Below, piece after piece: positions 7,477-14,668 of a DNA stretch of 64,000 nt. The DNA is taken from positions 1 through 64,000 of IMG/VR virus record IMGVR_UViG_3300027806_000042; one strand, 5' to 3'. Under the pieces are notes generated by a model. The model was not told the origin of the DNA, searched no databases, and saw only the letters and a program-made list of their open reading frames with translations. Each line of letters begins with the position of its first letter. Position 1 is the first letter of the stretch. The translations under genes and the position numbers were made by a program. This stretch comes from a virus.

Positions 7477-8070
7477 ATGCAAGCATCAGTAGCACACCTG
7501 ACCATCACTGGCTTGACGCCTTACTCCCAATCCCGTCAGCATGACGAAGCTAAGCTGGACGGTGAAAACCACGAAGCCTATGATGTTCGTACATGGCGCT
7601 CTAAACTATCTGTCTCAGATCGTGATGGCGCCCCTACTGTAGTAATCCCTGCACATGGCCTGCATCAGTCCATTGCATCAGCCGCTAAGTATTCCAAGCG
7701 TCAGATTCCAGGCCAAGGCAAGGCAACTTGGACCGCCAAGTTTCTCTCTGGTATTACGCTCATGGAGGACCCTGCCCTGTTTATTGATCCTGCCAGTGTT
7801 GGTAGTGTGACAATCTCCGCTAACGCGGATGGCGTCCGGGGTTCAGGCAAGCGCGTACCGCGCCGGTTTCCAATTCTCCCGCAATGGGAAACCACCTTTG
7901 ATGTTTATATCCTCGATCCCATCATTACCCAGGAAGTGTTCAAGGAAATGGTGGAGATTGCCGGTATGTTTATTGGCATTGGGCGCTTCCGCCCTGAAAA
8001 GGGTGGCACCAATGGCCGTTTCCGTATTGCGAAGCTGGTTTGGGAAGATAACCGCAAACTGGCTGCGTAA
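7477..8070 (+). CDS. unassigned phage protein with Gly-rich C-terminal motif, 197 aa
   Basis: I do not recognise this family with certainty. The start has a good AAGGAG site at 7463-7468. The N-terminal strand VAHLTITGLTPYSQS is followed by charged residues. Near the C-terminus (166-182) is GIGRFRPEKGG-NGRF, a glycine-rich, arginine-containing loop recalling loops of RNA-binding RAMP/ferredoxin-like folds; this is a resemblance, not an assignment. It has its own strong promoter and is flanked on both sides by C-rich cgc-type repeat DNA, with three conserved hairpins downstream, so nucleic-acid binding is a reasonable guess. Confidence 0.7.
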   Translation: MQASVAHLTITGLTPYSQSRQHDEAKLDGENHEAYDVRTWRSKLSVSDRDGAPTVVIPAHGLHQSIASAAKYSKRQIPGQGKATWTAKFLSGITLMEDPALFIDPASVGSVTISANADGVRGSGKRVPRRFPILPQWETTFDVYILDPIITQEVFKEMVEIAGMFIGIGRFRPEKGGTNGRFRIAKLVWEDNRKLAA

Positions 8071-8168
8071 TCCCCGCCACTCGTTGCAACGCTCCACTGC
8101 ACCGCGCGCCACAGCGCATTGCTAGGCTCCGCTTCGCTATGCTCCTCTTCGCCACTCAACGCAACGCA

Positions 8169-8216
8169 CCTTTGGGCAACCCGAAACCGCTTATGCGGCT
8201 TTGGGATGCCGAAGGG
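8169..8216 (+). repeat. array hairpin A
   Basis: Long imperfect stem: outer CCTTT/GAAGG-type pairs, GGCA with TGCC, CCC with GGG, AAA with TTT, then CCGC-ttat-GCGG. It is followed by TATC, as in copy B. Confidence 0.7.
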
Positions 8217-8299
8217 TATCTACCACGCTACACGACTCGGCGCTCCGCCGCGCTCCGCACCTCTACGCGGCGCTTCGCATCGCCACGCAACTCAACGCA

Positions 8300-8346
8300 C
8301 CTTTCTGTATCCCCAAGCAATCCTATTGTTTTGGGATACCGAAGGG
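8300..8346 (+). repeat. array hairpin B
   Basis: Same architecture as copy A, 131 bp later: CCTTTC with GAAGGG, GTATCCC with GGGATAC, CAAT-cct-ATTG inner stem. Several base pairs differ from copy A by compensatory double changes. Confidence 0.7.
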
Positions 8347-8420
8347 TATCAACTGCCGCCCCGCAGCTCCACGCTACGCCCAGCGACTCATCACGCCGCT
8401 TCGCACCGCAACTCAACGCT

Positions 8421-8456
8421 CCGACTTTCCCGCCGCTTCGGCGCCGGGATGGCCGG
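8421..8456 (+). repeat. array hairpin C (degenerate copy)
   Basis: Shorter version after the third CAACTCAACGC: CCG with CGG, TCCC with GGGA, CGC-ttcg-GCG with a stable TTCG-type loop. It keeps the position, though not the sequence, of copies A and B. Confidence 0.55.
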
Positions 8457-8536
8457 AAAACCATTCAACCACGCGTCACCTCTTGACGCTTCGCTCCGCA
8501 CCGCGTCGCAACTCAACGCATTAAAAGGAAAGACAA

Positions 8537-9037
8537 ATGATCCAAACAGAACTAACCGCTGATGCTCGCACATTGGCAGACCTTCTAATTGCCTGCCCCG
8601 TAGAAGGCATTGTAACGCTGGCGCTGGCCTCTCAGGCTATTGGGCGCGACATTACCAAGTGTCGCCATGTCCTAGCCTCTGCCCGCCGCGTAGCACTCCG
8701 GGAAGAAGGTGTAGTGTTCACCACTGAACGCTCCGCAGGCTTGCGCCGTATCTCAGCAGAACGGGCTACGGAGGTCATTGGGCCGGTTGCCAGGAAGCAT
8801 ATACGCAAGACCGCAGGCCGGGCTAAGAAGGCTCTGATAGCCGCCACAGAAGGCAGTAATGACCTTTCACCGGACGCCCAGCGCCGCCGTGCGGCGGAAA
8901 TCAGCGCCCTTGGTTTGATGGAACACATTGCTCGTGACACTATCAATCGCCCGGCAAACGATGCCCCGACGAAGCCAACCCCTGTTGGCATTACAGCCCA
9001 GGCTTTGCTTCAGCGCATCAAAGGAGACATGACATGA
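8537..9037 (+). CDS. hypothetical protein with predicted N-terminal HTH, 166 aa
   Basis: AAAGGAAAG precedes the start. The N-terminal part (DLLIACPVEGIVTLALASQAIGRDI) has the helical spacing of a winged helix-turn-helix. The middle is Lys/Arg-rich (RKHIRKTAGRAKKAL), consistent with nucleic-acid binding, and the C-terminal half is Ala/Arg-rich. Specific role unknown; it overlaps the next gene by 4 bp. Confidence 0.65.
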   Translation: MIQTELTADARTLADLLIACPVEGIVTLALASQAIGRDITKCRHVLASARRVALREEGVVFTTERSAGLRRISAERATEVIGPVARKHIRKTAGRAKKALIAATEGSNDLSPDAQRRRAAEISALGLMEHIARDTINRPANDAPTKPTPVGITAQALLQRIKGDMT

Positions 9038-9396
9038 ACCTTCAAGAAGGGAAATACTACCGAGCGCGGTGTGGTCGGATTTATGGACCGCTGGTTGCTG
9101 GCACGGATATTAGCGCGCCGTTCTTCTGCCAGATCTCAAAAGAGAGTTGGCACAGTAAGGGGAACTATTATTACAACGGCGCGGAATCAAACTATGATCT
9201 AATCTCAGAGGTTAACCTTATCGTGGTTGACCCCTTCAAGGACGTGATTAACCAGGGCGCCCCACCGAAGGTGGATAGGGTAGAAATCGCTTCTCGTATT
9301 CTTCCTCGTCTAGCCTATAATTTTGCTCCTACATCAGCAGCAAAACAGGCCCTTCAATATGCAGATGCCTTTATTAAGGAGATTGGAAATGATTGA
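9034..9396 (+). CDS. phage protein, paralogue of the 9760 gene, 120 aa
   Basis: The N-terminal pattern EGKYYRARCGRIYGP, followed by an aromatic-rich stretch and SNYDLISEV, matches the product at 9760-10104 (AGKYYRTRGGDVVGP, NCDMDLVSEV). The repeated Y-Y-R-R-G-GP and D-L-SEV motifs define a small beta-rich domain seen in many alphaproteobacterial phages, function unknown. The C-terminal halves differ. Confidence 0.7.
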   Translation: MNLQEGKYYRARCGRIYGPLVAGTDISAPFFCQISKESWHSKGNYYYNGAESNYDLISEVNLIVVDPFKDVINQGAPPKVDRVEIASRILPRLAYNFAPTSAAKQALQYADAFIKEIGND

Positions 9397-9757
9397 CTGG
9401 GATAAGGAAGTAATAACCAACACTGGTCAGACGGTGGTTTGCCTTGACCGGAATTTTAAAAGCTACTATGGCGCGGTAACATTGTTTAAGGTTCTGCCCA
9501 AACCCCATTTATCCTCAACGGGCTATGAATTTATCGGGCTTTACAGACCGCTTGTTGAACGGGTGACTACAATAAATGGGGATGCAGTAGGTTACACCAT
9601 CCGCAACAAGCCCGTCATTGTAGAGAAGTGGATCATCCTTTGGAGGGGTTTTCCTAGCATGTTTTATTATGAAACCGAGGAAGAAGCCAATTATTCGGCA
9701 AGCATCTCGGTAAGAACCGATCTTGTGAAGGTAATGAAGGTGACATGGGAGGAATGA
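9389..9757 (+). CDS. hypothetical protein, 122 aa
   Basis: Start taken at ATG 9389, overlapping the previous stop by 8 bp; earlier in-frame codons would sit inside the neighbour. Beta-strand-rich, with a motif ALYxP-like GLYRPLVERVTTINGDAVGY and an aromatic C-terminal half. It separates the two paralogous genes at 9034 and 9760. No known domain. Confidence 0.65.
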   Translation: MIDWDKEVITNTGQTVVCLDRNFKSYYGAVTLFKVLPKPHLSSTGYEFIGLYRPLVERVTTINGDAVGYTIRNKPVIVEKWIILWRGFPSMFYYETEEEANYSASISVRTDLVKVMKVTWEE

Positions 9758-9759
9758 AC

Positions 9760-10104
9760 ATGAAGATAGAAGCAGGGAAATACTACCGCACTAGGGGCGG
9801 CGATGTTGTTGGGCCGATGCGAAGGCGTGGTCTGACTACCTTTCCTTGGGGGGACGGGACTGATTGCTGGACTGACAACGGCAGATTTAGTGAAGATGTA
9901 AATAACTGCGACATGGACCTTGTTAGCGAGGTCTATATCAGCGACACGCCGGTGGACACCACCAAGACCGCAAGGGATGAATTGGTGGAGAAGGCTGCGC
10001 TGGCAATCCTGAAAGCGCACTACGCAAACCCAGGAACAACGGGTTATGGCATGGATTGGATTTGGGACGCGGCAGAACATTTTGTGGAGGCGCGGAAGAA
10101 ATGA
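9760..10104 (+). CDS. phage protein, paralogue of the 9034 gene, 114 aa
   Basis: ATG 9760 is preferred because GGGAGG ends about 7 bases upstream and because it aligns with the paralogue's start; ATG codons at 9745 and 9754 are alternatives. It shares the KYYR-R-G-GP and DL-SEV motifs with the 9034 product. The C-terminal half (ELVEKAALAILKAHYANPG) is helical. Function unknown. Confidence 0.7.
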   Translation: MKIEAGKYYRTRGGDVVGPMRRRGLTTFPWGDGTDCWTDNGRFSEDVNNCDMDLVSEVYISDTPVDTTKTARDELVEKAALAILKAHYANPGTTGYGMDWIWDAAEHFVEARKK

Positions 10105-10529
10105 CCGAAGATGAAAATATGCGGTATGAATTGCTTGTGCGGGCGCTTGAAATGTCAGGCGATGCAAACACAGCCATGATCTTGGCAGAGAACATGCGCC
10201 GGTTTGTGTATGGATTGGGACATTCAACGCCGGTACAAGCGGGCGATCTGACAGCATCAATCAAGAGCGTGTTGCAGGACTTTGAAGGTCCGGTGCAGGG
10301 CTTTAATGGCGTGGCTATCCCAGGCAAGGTGGATGATGATTATGAGATTGGTAAAGGCAGCAAACGCCGCAGCACAAGGGAGCGCACACGCCGCCGCTGG
10401 ACTGATGCGGAGGTCGCTGAGGCCAAGCAGTATATAGCTGATGGGTTTTCCTTGGATTATATTGCGGAATCCATTGGCAGGTCTTGGATGGCTGTGGAGA
10501 AGTCATGGCGCGATGGGAGATTTGTATGA
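10101..10529 (+). CDS. hypothetical protein with C-terminal HTH-like segment, 142 aa
   Basis: Begins at the ATGA overlap with the previous stop. A basic linker (KRRSTRERTRRR) precedes a C-terminal segment WTDAEVAEAKQYIADGFSLDYIAESIGRSWMAVEK. That segment resembles a GcrA- or homeodomain-like helix-turn-helix, suggesting DNA binding and possible transcriptional control. Coupled to the next gene by ATGA. Confidence 0.65.
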   Translation: MTEDENMRYELLVRALEMSGDANTAMILAENMRRFVYGLGHSTPVQAGDLTASIKSVLQDFEGPVQGFNGVAIPGKVDDDYEIGKGSKRRSTRERTRRRWTDAEVAEAKQYIADGFSLDYIAESIGRSWMAVEKSWRDGRFV

Positions 10530-10876
10530 CCGAGGAAGAACGCATTGCACATTGCGCCCAGCTTAAATGGGCAGCGCAACAAAGTTACAAGCCTGCTTAT
10601 GCAGAACTTGGCAGCATCCCCGCTCATTCTGAAAGCGTGAAAGAGCCGTGGGGTGAATTGCGTTTAACTTGGGTTGCCGGGCGCCTTTCGGGGTTTGAAT
10701 CTTGGATCAAGGGCGAAGCGTTTTGGCGCGGGCTGGAAATACGAATTGATGTGGATAGGGGATTGGTTCAGCATCAATATCGTATCAAAATGGATGGCCC
10801 TAAAAGCAAAATCACTGAAATGGAAAAGTTTCTTCAAGCGGTATTAGATGGGGGGGGATGCCAAAATGACCGATGA
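10526..10876 (+). CDS. hypothetical protein, 116 aa
   Basis: Start at ATGA overlap. Mixed alpha/beta composition with a Trp-rich segment (ESWIKGEAFWRGLEIRIDVDRG). No recognised family. It ends in a G-run (gatggggggggatg) that supplies the ribosome site for the next gene, and overlaps it by 11 bp. Confidence 0.6.
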   Translation: MTEEERIAHCAQLKWAAQQSYKPAYAELGSIPAHSESVKEPWGELRLTWVAGRLSGFESWIKGEAFWRGLEIRIDVDRGLVQHQYRIKMDGPKSKITEMEKFLQAVLDGGGCQNDR

Positions 10877-11081
10877 AGAATGGAAAGCATGGGAAATACA
10901 AAGGGCAGGTCAGATGAACCCCGCCCCCAAGCCATCGCTTGAAGCGCGATTAGGCTGGCTGGAGGCTGACGCATCGGCGCAGCGCACGGCCATCTTGAAG
11001 CTGGAGCGGGATATTAAACTGATTGCCCTTGCCGGTCTTGCTGTGCTTGTGCCTACGATTGTGCTGGAGATGCTGACATGA
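10866..11081 (+). CDS. small protein with C-terminal membrane helix, 71 aa
   Basis: Charged N-terminal half with helical heptads (LEARLGWLEADASAQRTAILKLERDI), then a hydrophobic segment (LIALAGLAVLVPTIVLEML) that should span the inner membrane. The architecture resembles small coiled-coil plus membrane-anchor proteins such as holin accessories, but the position in the early region gives no direct support. Confidence 0.6.
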   Translation: MTDEEWKAWEIQRAGQMNPAPKPSLEARLGWLEADASAQRTAILKLERDIKLIALAGLAVLVPTIVLEMLT

Positions 11082-11254
11082 CCGAAACCAACGGCTGGGC
11101 CGGAATGAGTAACGTCAAGCGCGTCTTTTTGATGGTGGCGATCATCGCTATGTTGGCGCCATTCTTACACTTTTTGATAAAGTATGTGGCTTTATCAAAT
11201 GCGTGCTTCGCGCATCTTTCCGAAATCATGACAATCTTGGAGCGGGTGAGATGA
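11078..11254 (+). CDS. small membrane protein, 58 aa
   Basis: Starts in the ATGA of the preceding gene and ends 4 bases into the next. One or two hydrophobic helices (VFLMVAIIAMLAPFLHFLI). Follows another small membrane protein, so the two may act together. Function unknown. Confidence 0.55.
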   Translation: MTETNGWAGMSNVKRVFLMVAIIAMLAPFLHFLIKYVALSNACFAHLSEIMTILERVR

Positions 11255-11790
11255 GCGACCAGACCACACCCGCGCCCGGCGGCTGGCACGGTGAGCCAGG
11301 AGTGCCGCTTAATCCTGAGAAGGATGGGTGGCATTGGTTACAGGCGAAGTATTATGATGATCCCGTTGGTCCGTTTATGGCCTTCTTTTGGGATGCCGCT
11401 CAACAAACGTGGCCCAAAATACAACCTTACGGCGGGCGCACGTTTCATTACCTCGGCCCCTGCCTCACGCCCGATGAAGCAACGGCGCTGCAAGCGCGCG
11501 TGGCGGAGTTGGAGGCAGAAACCAAGAAAGCCAAGTTCATACACCAGTATGAAGTCAAGGAGTTACAAGCCCGCGCGAATAAGTTGACGCGCCTAGTAGA
11601 GACCTTGGTGGAAAACGACCCCGAAGATATGGCAGCCGACGCCGTTACCGTTCTTGATGTGTGGCGGAAGGAAGCCCGCGAGCTTCTAGCGCGTCACGCC
11701 AGACTTGATGCGCGACAAGCGGGTATGGAGAAAATGCGCGAAAATGAATCTGCTGAGATACGCGCCGCGCTGGAAGGGAAGAAAGAATGA
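11251..11790 (+). CDS. hypothetical protein with coiled coil, 179 aa
   Basis: The N-terminal ~85 residues contain a Trp-rich domain of the type GWHWLQAKYYDDPVGPF ending in TFHYLGPC, widespread in phage proteins. From ~90 onward it is a charged coiled coil (LQARVAELEAETKKAK to the end). Role unknown. Coupled by ATGA overlaps on both sides. Confidence 0.7.
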   Translation: MSDQTTPAPGGWHGEPGVPLNPEKDGWHWLQAKYYDDPVGPFMAFFWDAAQQTWPKIQPYGGRTFHYLGPCLTPDEATALQARVAELEAETKKAKFIHQYEVKELQARANKLTRLVETLVENDPEDMAADAVTVLDVWRKEARELLARHARLDARQAGMEKMRENESAEIRAALEGKKE

Positions 11791-12023
11791 CCGACTACAT
11801 CAAATCCGAAGGCTACATCTATGCCAGCCTTTGTTCAGAGGTATCTCGTGCGCTTTATGAAGCGATGATGCAAAAGGGGTGGCGCAAGCACATTGCAGAA
11901 AGGCGCGCGCATGGCGGCAACATGAGCCTTTCCGACATTGCAAATACGCTGGCTCAACTCGGCGCCCACATGAAAGTGACGGTCAAGTTTATTGATGCGC
12001 CTGAAAGGAAGAAAGATGAGTGA
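11787..12023 (+). CDS. small hypothetical protein, 78 aa
   Basis: Helical protein with an N-terminal YIYASLCSEVSRALYEAM segment and a Lys-rich tail. No known domain. It overlaps the preceding gene by 4 bp and the following one by 8 bp. Confidence 0.6.
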   Translation: MTDYIKSEGYIYASLCSEVSRALYEAMMQKGWRKHIAERRAHGGNMSLSDIANTLAQLGAHMKVTVKFIDAPERKKDE

Positions 12024-12276
12024 TGATCCTTGGCTAACTGCGATTAGCCCTGATGATATTGAGGCAGCTATACAGAGGAAGGCAGCGCGTGAGGCGCTAA
12101 TTGTGGAACAAGCCGCAGAAATCACCCGCCTTCGCGCTGCCCTCGCCACCGCGCGCCGGGAGGGGATGGAGGAAGCGGCGCGGCGTTGCGAGTTACCTTG
12201 CATTGGCGACCATATGAATGCGTATGGGAAGTATTTTGCCGCCGCCATCCGCGACACAGCGAAGGAGAAGAAGTGA
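12016..12276 (+). CDS. small hypothetical protein, 86 aa
   Basis: Start at ATG 12016, behind a GGAAGAAAG site. It reads MSDDPWLTAISPDDIEAAI, then a coiled-coil segment (EQAAEITRLRAALATARREGMEEAA) and a small Cys-containing region. The EGMEEAARRCE pattern is common in phage proteins of unknown role. The C-terminal codons form the ribosome site of the next gene. Confidence 0.6.
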   Translation: MSDDPWLTAISPDDIEAAIQRKAAREALIVEQAAEITRLRAALATARREGMEEAARRCELPCIGDHMNAYGKYFAAAIRDTAKEKK

Positions 12277-12464
12277 TGGCGAAATACGATGTCTCCTTAT
12301 GTCTTCCGAGCCTGCGCGAATGGTATCAGCAAGTGATTAAAGACCCTTCGTTTTTGAGAGACTATGATCGCAAAGAGGATTGGTTTTTACGCAATGCGAC
12401 TTGGAACGACATGACTCGGAAAAAGCGCACCGCCGCCATCCGCGCAGCGGGGGAGGGGAAGTGA
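12276..12464 (+). CDS. small hypothetical protein, 62 aa
   Basis: Starts one base into the previous stop (GTGATGG). Basic and Trp-rich (REWYQQVIKDPSFL, WFLRNATW), ending in IRAAGEGK. The end is encoded by gcgggggaggggaag, which doubles as the ribosome site for the next gene. Function unknown. Confidence 0.55.
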   Translation: MAKYDVSLCLPSLREWYQQVIKDPSFLRDYDRKEDWFLRNATWNDMTRKKRTAAIRAAGEGK

Positions 12465-12712
12465 TGAGCGAACCTATCCGCGCCGCGCTGCTGACTGCGT
12501 GGGAGAAATCCCCATCCTTCCTTGTCACGCTACCAAGCGGCAACCGTCGCACGTCATTATCAGTGCTGGAGACGGCCCAAATGATCGCCGCATTCCTTCG
12601 CGGGCTGGATGATGGTGCCGTCCTGACGCTGATGAAGGCAGAGCAAGACCCGCATCGTGGTTGGCGCGATACCCTCGTCGAAGCCGTTCTTGCGGCGGGG
12701 GAGGAGAAGTGA
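12464..12712 (+). CDS. small hypothetical protein, 82 aa
   Basis: ATG one base into the previous stop. Contains LPSGNRRTSLSVLETAQMIAAFL and ends in VLAAGEEK, similar to the neighbour's AAGEGK tail. Again the last codons (gcgggggaggagaag) supply the next ribosome site. No known domain. Confidence 0.55.
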   Translation: MSEPIRAALLTAWEKSPSFLVTLPSGNRRTSLSVLETAQMIAAFLRGLDDGAVLTLMKAEQDPHRGWRDTLVEAVLAAGEEK

Positions 12713-12894
12713 TGGACTGGCAACCGATTGAAACAGCGCCAAAGGATGGCTCCGCTATTCTGATTTGGGATGAAACTCTCACATACGAAATTGCCTATCG
12801 CCATCGCGCTAAGTGGCGCTACGGACCAAAAGGCTACTTATGCGAGCCCACCCACTGGATGCCCCTTCCCGCACCACCGGAGGTGAAGCCATGA
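12712..12894 (+). CDS. DUF551-like protein, 60 aa
   Basis: The sequence WQPIETAPKDGSAILIWDE near the N-terminus and PTHWMPLPAPPE near the C-terminus match the DUF551 pattern (W-PIETAPKDG ... W-PLP-PP), a small phage domain of unknown function. It begins one base into the previous stop and overlaps the next gene by 4 bp. Confidence 0.75.
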   Translation: MDWQPIETAPKDGSAILIWDETLTYEIAYRHRAKWRYGPKGYLCEPTHWMPLPAPPEVKP

Positions 12895-13541
12895 CCGAGC
12901 GCCCCATCATATTCAGCGCCGAAATGGTCCGCGCCATTCTTGCCGGCCGCAAGACGCAAACGCGGCGGGTAATGAAGCTGACATCGCTCGGTCATATCAA
13001 AGCGCCCATAATGTATGGACGCCACAAACCAGACAACCCCAGAGCGCTAGCTGCCTGCCCCTACGGCGCCCCAGGCGACACGCTTTGGGTGCGGGAGGCA
13101 GTCGCGCATGGCGAAGGGCTGAAGTATCACGTCGCCTATAAGGCCGATAGCCAGTGTGGTGCGTGGGGATGGGATGGCGACGGGAATCCGTTGTTCTCCT
13201 CGCATGGGCACGTCTTAGAGGGCGATGCTGGCCGCGCCGTTGGCAATTACGGCATGCACCGATATGGCAAAAGGTGGACACCCTCGATCCACATGCCGCG
13301 CTGGGCATCGCGCATCACGCTCCGCATCACGGATGTTCGGGTGGAGCGGTTGCAGGATATTAGCGAGGATGATGCGCGGGCAGAGGGGTGTGAGCCGGTC
13401 GGCTGGATTGATGAAACTGACGTGGGCATGAGCAGCTATCGTGAAGGCTTTACTCGCCTTTGGAACACCATCAACGGCGTCGGCGCATGGGAAGCAAACC
13501 CCTGGGTTTGGGTCATCGAATTCGAAAGGGTGAAGCCATGA
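12891..13541 (+). CDS. phage protein of the RPIxFSxxMVRAIL family, copy 1, 216 aa
   Basis: The N-terminus RPIIFSAEMVRAILAGRKTQTRRVMK is typical of a large phage family often labelled 'morphogenetic' or ASCH-like, with no proven function. Further conserved parts are CPYGAPGDTLWVREA, HMPRWASRITLRITDVRVERLQDI and a C-terminal NPWVWVIEFERV. It is a paralogue of the gene at 13771, with a 77-bp identical DNA block (13281-13357). Confidence 0.75.
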   Translation: MTERPIIFSAEMVRAILAGRKTQTRRVMKLTSLGHIKAPIMYGRHKPDNPRALAACPYGAPGDTLWVREAVAHGEGLKYHVAYKADSQCGAWGWDGDGNPLFSSHGHVLEGDAGRAVGNYGMHRYGKRWTPSIHMPRWASRITLRITDVRVERLQDISEDDARAEGCEPVGWIDETDVGMSSYREGFTRLWNTINGVGAWEANPWVWVIEFERVKP

Positions 13542-13774
13542 ACGTTGAAGTGCAACCAAAAGACATCATGTCTGCCTGCGAAGCCACTTATCAGGCCGGA
13601 TTGCGTGATGGTGTGCGATATTCGGCTGATGTTTTGGAAGCCTGCAAAAAGGAAATGATAAAAAGGCACGGCGAAACGGTGGTCACTGAATTTTGCGATA
13701 TTGTAAAACGAGCGCTTCAAGATCAAGCGAGCCTCATTCACGCGAAACTGGAAGCGGAGGACCGCCAGCCATGA
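13538..13774 (+). CDS. small hypothetical protein, 78 aa
   Basis: Sits between the two paralogues, joined to both by ATGA-type overlaps. Helical, with a Cys-rich first half (MSACEATYQAGLRDG, VLEACKKEM). No family recognised. The pair arrangement suggests a duplicated two-gene unit. Confidence 0.55.
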   Translation: MNVEVQPKDIMSACEATYQAGLRDGVRYSADVLEACKKEMIKRHGETVVTEFCDIVKRALQDQASLIHAKLEAEDRQP

Positions 13775-14478
13775 GCGAGCGCCCTATTCCTTTTCGCGAT
13801 TGGGAAGTCCGCGCCATCTTGAAGGGCGACAAGACGCTAACGCGGCGGGTGATGAAGCCGCAGCCAGCGCCATTTGTCCAATCAACACCAGACCGACACC
13901 CCACTACCCGCACCGATCCGTACATTGATGCGTACTGCGGAGAGAGGAAAACGCCAGAGAACCCGCGTGGCATGAGCCGTGATTGGCACTGGTGGACAGC
14001 GGACAACCGACTCGGGCGGCTTGTAGCTCGCTGCCCCTACGGCGCCCCCGGCGACCTGCTTTGGGTGCGGGAGACTTGGGCGCAATACCCAATCGAATTG
14101 AACCCTGAACCATGTGACGCTTGGTATAAAGCAACCAGCAATGGGCCACCGCCGCCCTTCAAATGGCGCCCCTCGATCCACATGCCGCGCTGGGCATCGC
14201 GCATCACGCTCCGCATCACGGATGTTCGGGTGGAGCGGTTGCAGGACATCGAAGGCCAGCATCCAAGCGAAAGCGACGCAATAGCTGAAGGCGTCCGCGC
14301 CATCCACCACGGCGACGGTGACTATTACTACAGCGCGTTTCGGGACGTGCCGCATCCAAAGAATTGGAGTGACCCAGCGGATGCTTTTCGTGAAGTCTGG
14401 AACAGCATCAACGGCGCCGGCGCCTGGGAAGCAAACCCCTGGGTGTGGGTGATCGCATTCGAAAGGGTAAAGCCATGA
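13771..14478 (+). CDS. phage protein of the RPIxFSxxMVRAIL family, copy 2, 235 aa
   Basis: Same motifs as copy 1: RPIPFRDWEVRAILKGDKTLTRRVMK, CPYGAPGDLLWVRE, the identical HMPRWASRITLRITDV region (14170-14246) and NPWVWVIAFERV. The N-terminal half is extended and more diverged than the C-terminal half. This implies tandem duplication with later gene conversion, or selection on the central block. Confidence 0.75.
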   Translation: MSERPIPFRDWEVRAILKGDKTLTRRVMKPQPAPFVQSTPDRHPTTRTDPYIDAYCGERKTPENPRGMSRDWHWWTADNRLGRLVARCPYGAPGDLLWVRETWAQYPIELNPEPCDAWYKATSNGPPPPFKWRPSIHMPRWASRITLRITDVRVERLQDIEGQHPSESDAIAEGVRAIHHGDGDYYYSAFRDVPHPKNWSDPADAFREVWNSINGAGAWEANPWVWVIAFERVKP

Positions 14479-14630
14479 ACGAGCGCGCCAAATGGATCAA
14501 TCATCAAGGCGAAAGACATTCATGTATGGTTCAGTCAAGGCAGACGGAAGCGAACACGCAAGGGTTCTTTTCATTGAACTTTGGAATACCATATCACCAT
14601 ACCCCGCACCTGAGATTGTTGGTGTTCTGA
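14475..14630 (+). CDS. small doubtful protein, 51 aa
   Basis: ATGA overlap with the previous gene supports translation, but the C-terminal half has unusual composition. A different frame (14522-14668) reads more protein-like, so this may be a frameshifted gene whose real product switches frame near 14520. Confidence 0.35.
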   Translation: MNERAKWINHQGERHSCMVQSRQTEANTQGFFSLNFGIPYHHTPHLRLLVF

Positions 14631-14668
14631 AGGGTAGATTAGTCATTCAAGAGGATGAATCAGAATGA
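14522..14668 (+). CDS. small protein or 3' part of a frameshifted gene, 48 aa
   Basis: Reads MYGSVKADGSEHARVLFIEL then NTISPYPAPEIVGVLKGRLVIQEDESE, with sensible beta-strand periodicity. Its stop overlaps the next ATG (ATGA at 14665), typical of coupling here. The start lacks a ribosome site, so translation may come from the 14475 gene by frameshift. Confidence 0.5.
   Translation: MYGSVKADGSEHARVLFIELWNTISPYPAPEIVGVLKGRLVIQEDESE

Larger units (their letters stand above)
8083..8520 (+). repeat. C-rich array with three hairpins, non-coding
   Basis: About 440 bp with no credible gene; all frames are open only because T- and A-rich stop codons are rare. Units of about 120-130 bp consist of CAAC(T/G)CAACGC, a hairpin, then 50-75 nt rich in cgctccgc, cgcttcgc and cacgc. 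CAAC(T/G)CAACGC occurs at about 8157, 8288, 8409 and 8509; the last copy leads directly into the ribosome site of the next gene. C greatly exceeds G on the plus strand outside the hairpins. A similar leader precedes the 7477 gene. Confidence 0.75.

Noticed and set aside
8083-8520. CRISPR or TIGR-type guide array
   Set aside because: Only two or three degenerate copies, period about 130 bp, no regular short spacers and no cas or tas gene recognised nearby.
8119-8562. Long open frames in all three plus frames across the C-rich array
   Set aside because: Stop codons are simply rare in this composition; no ribosome site, and overlapping frames in both strands are equally open. Structure, not coding, is conserved.
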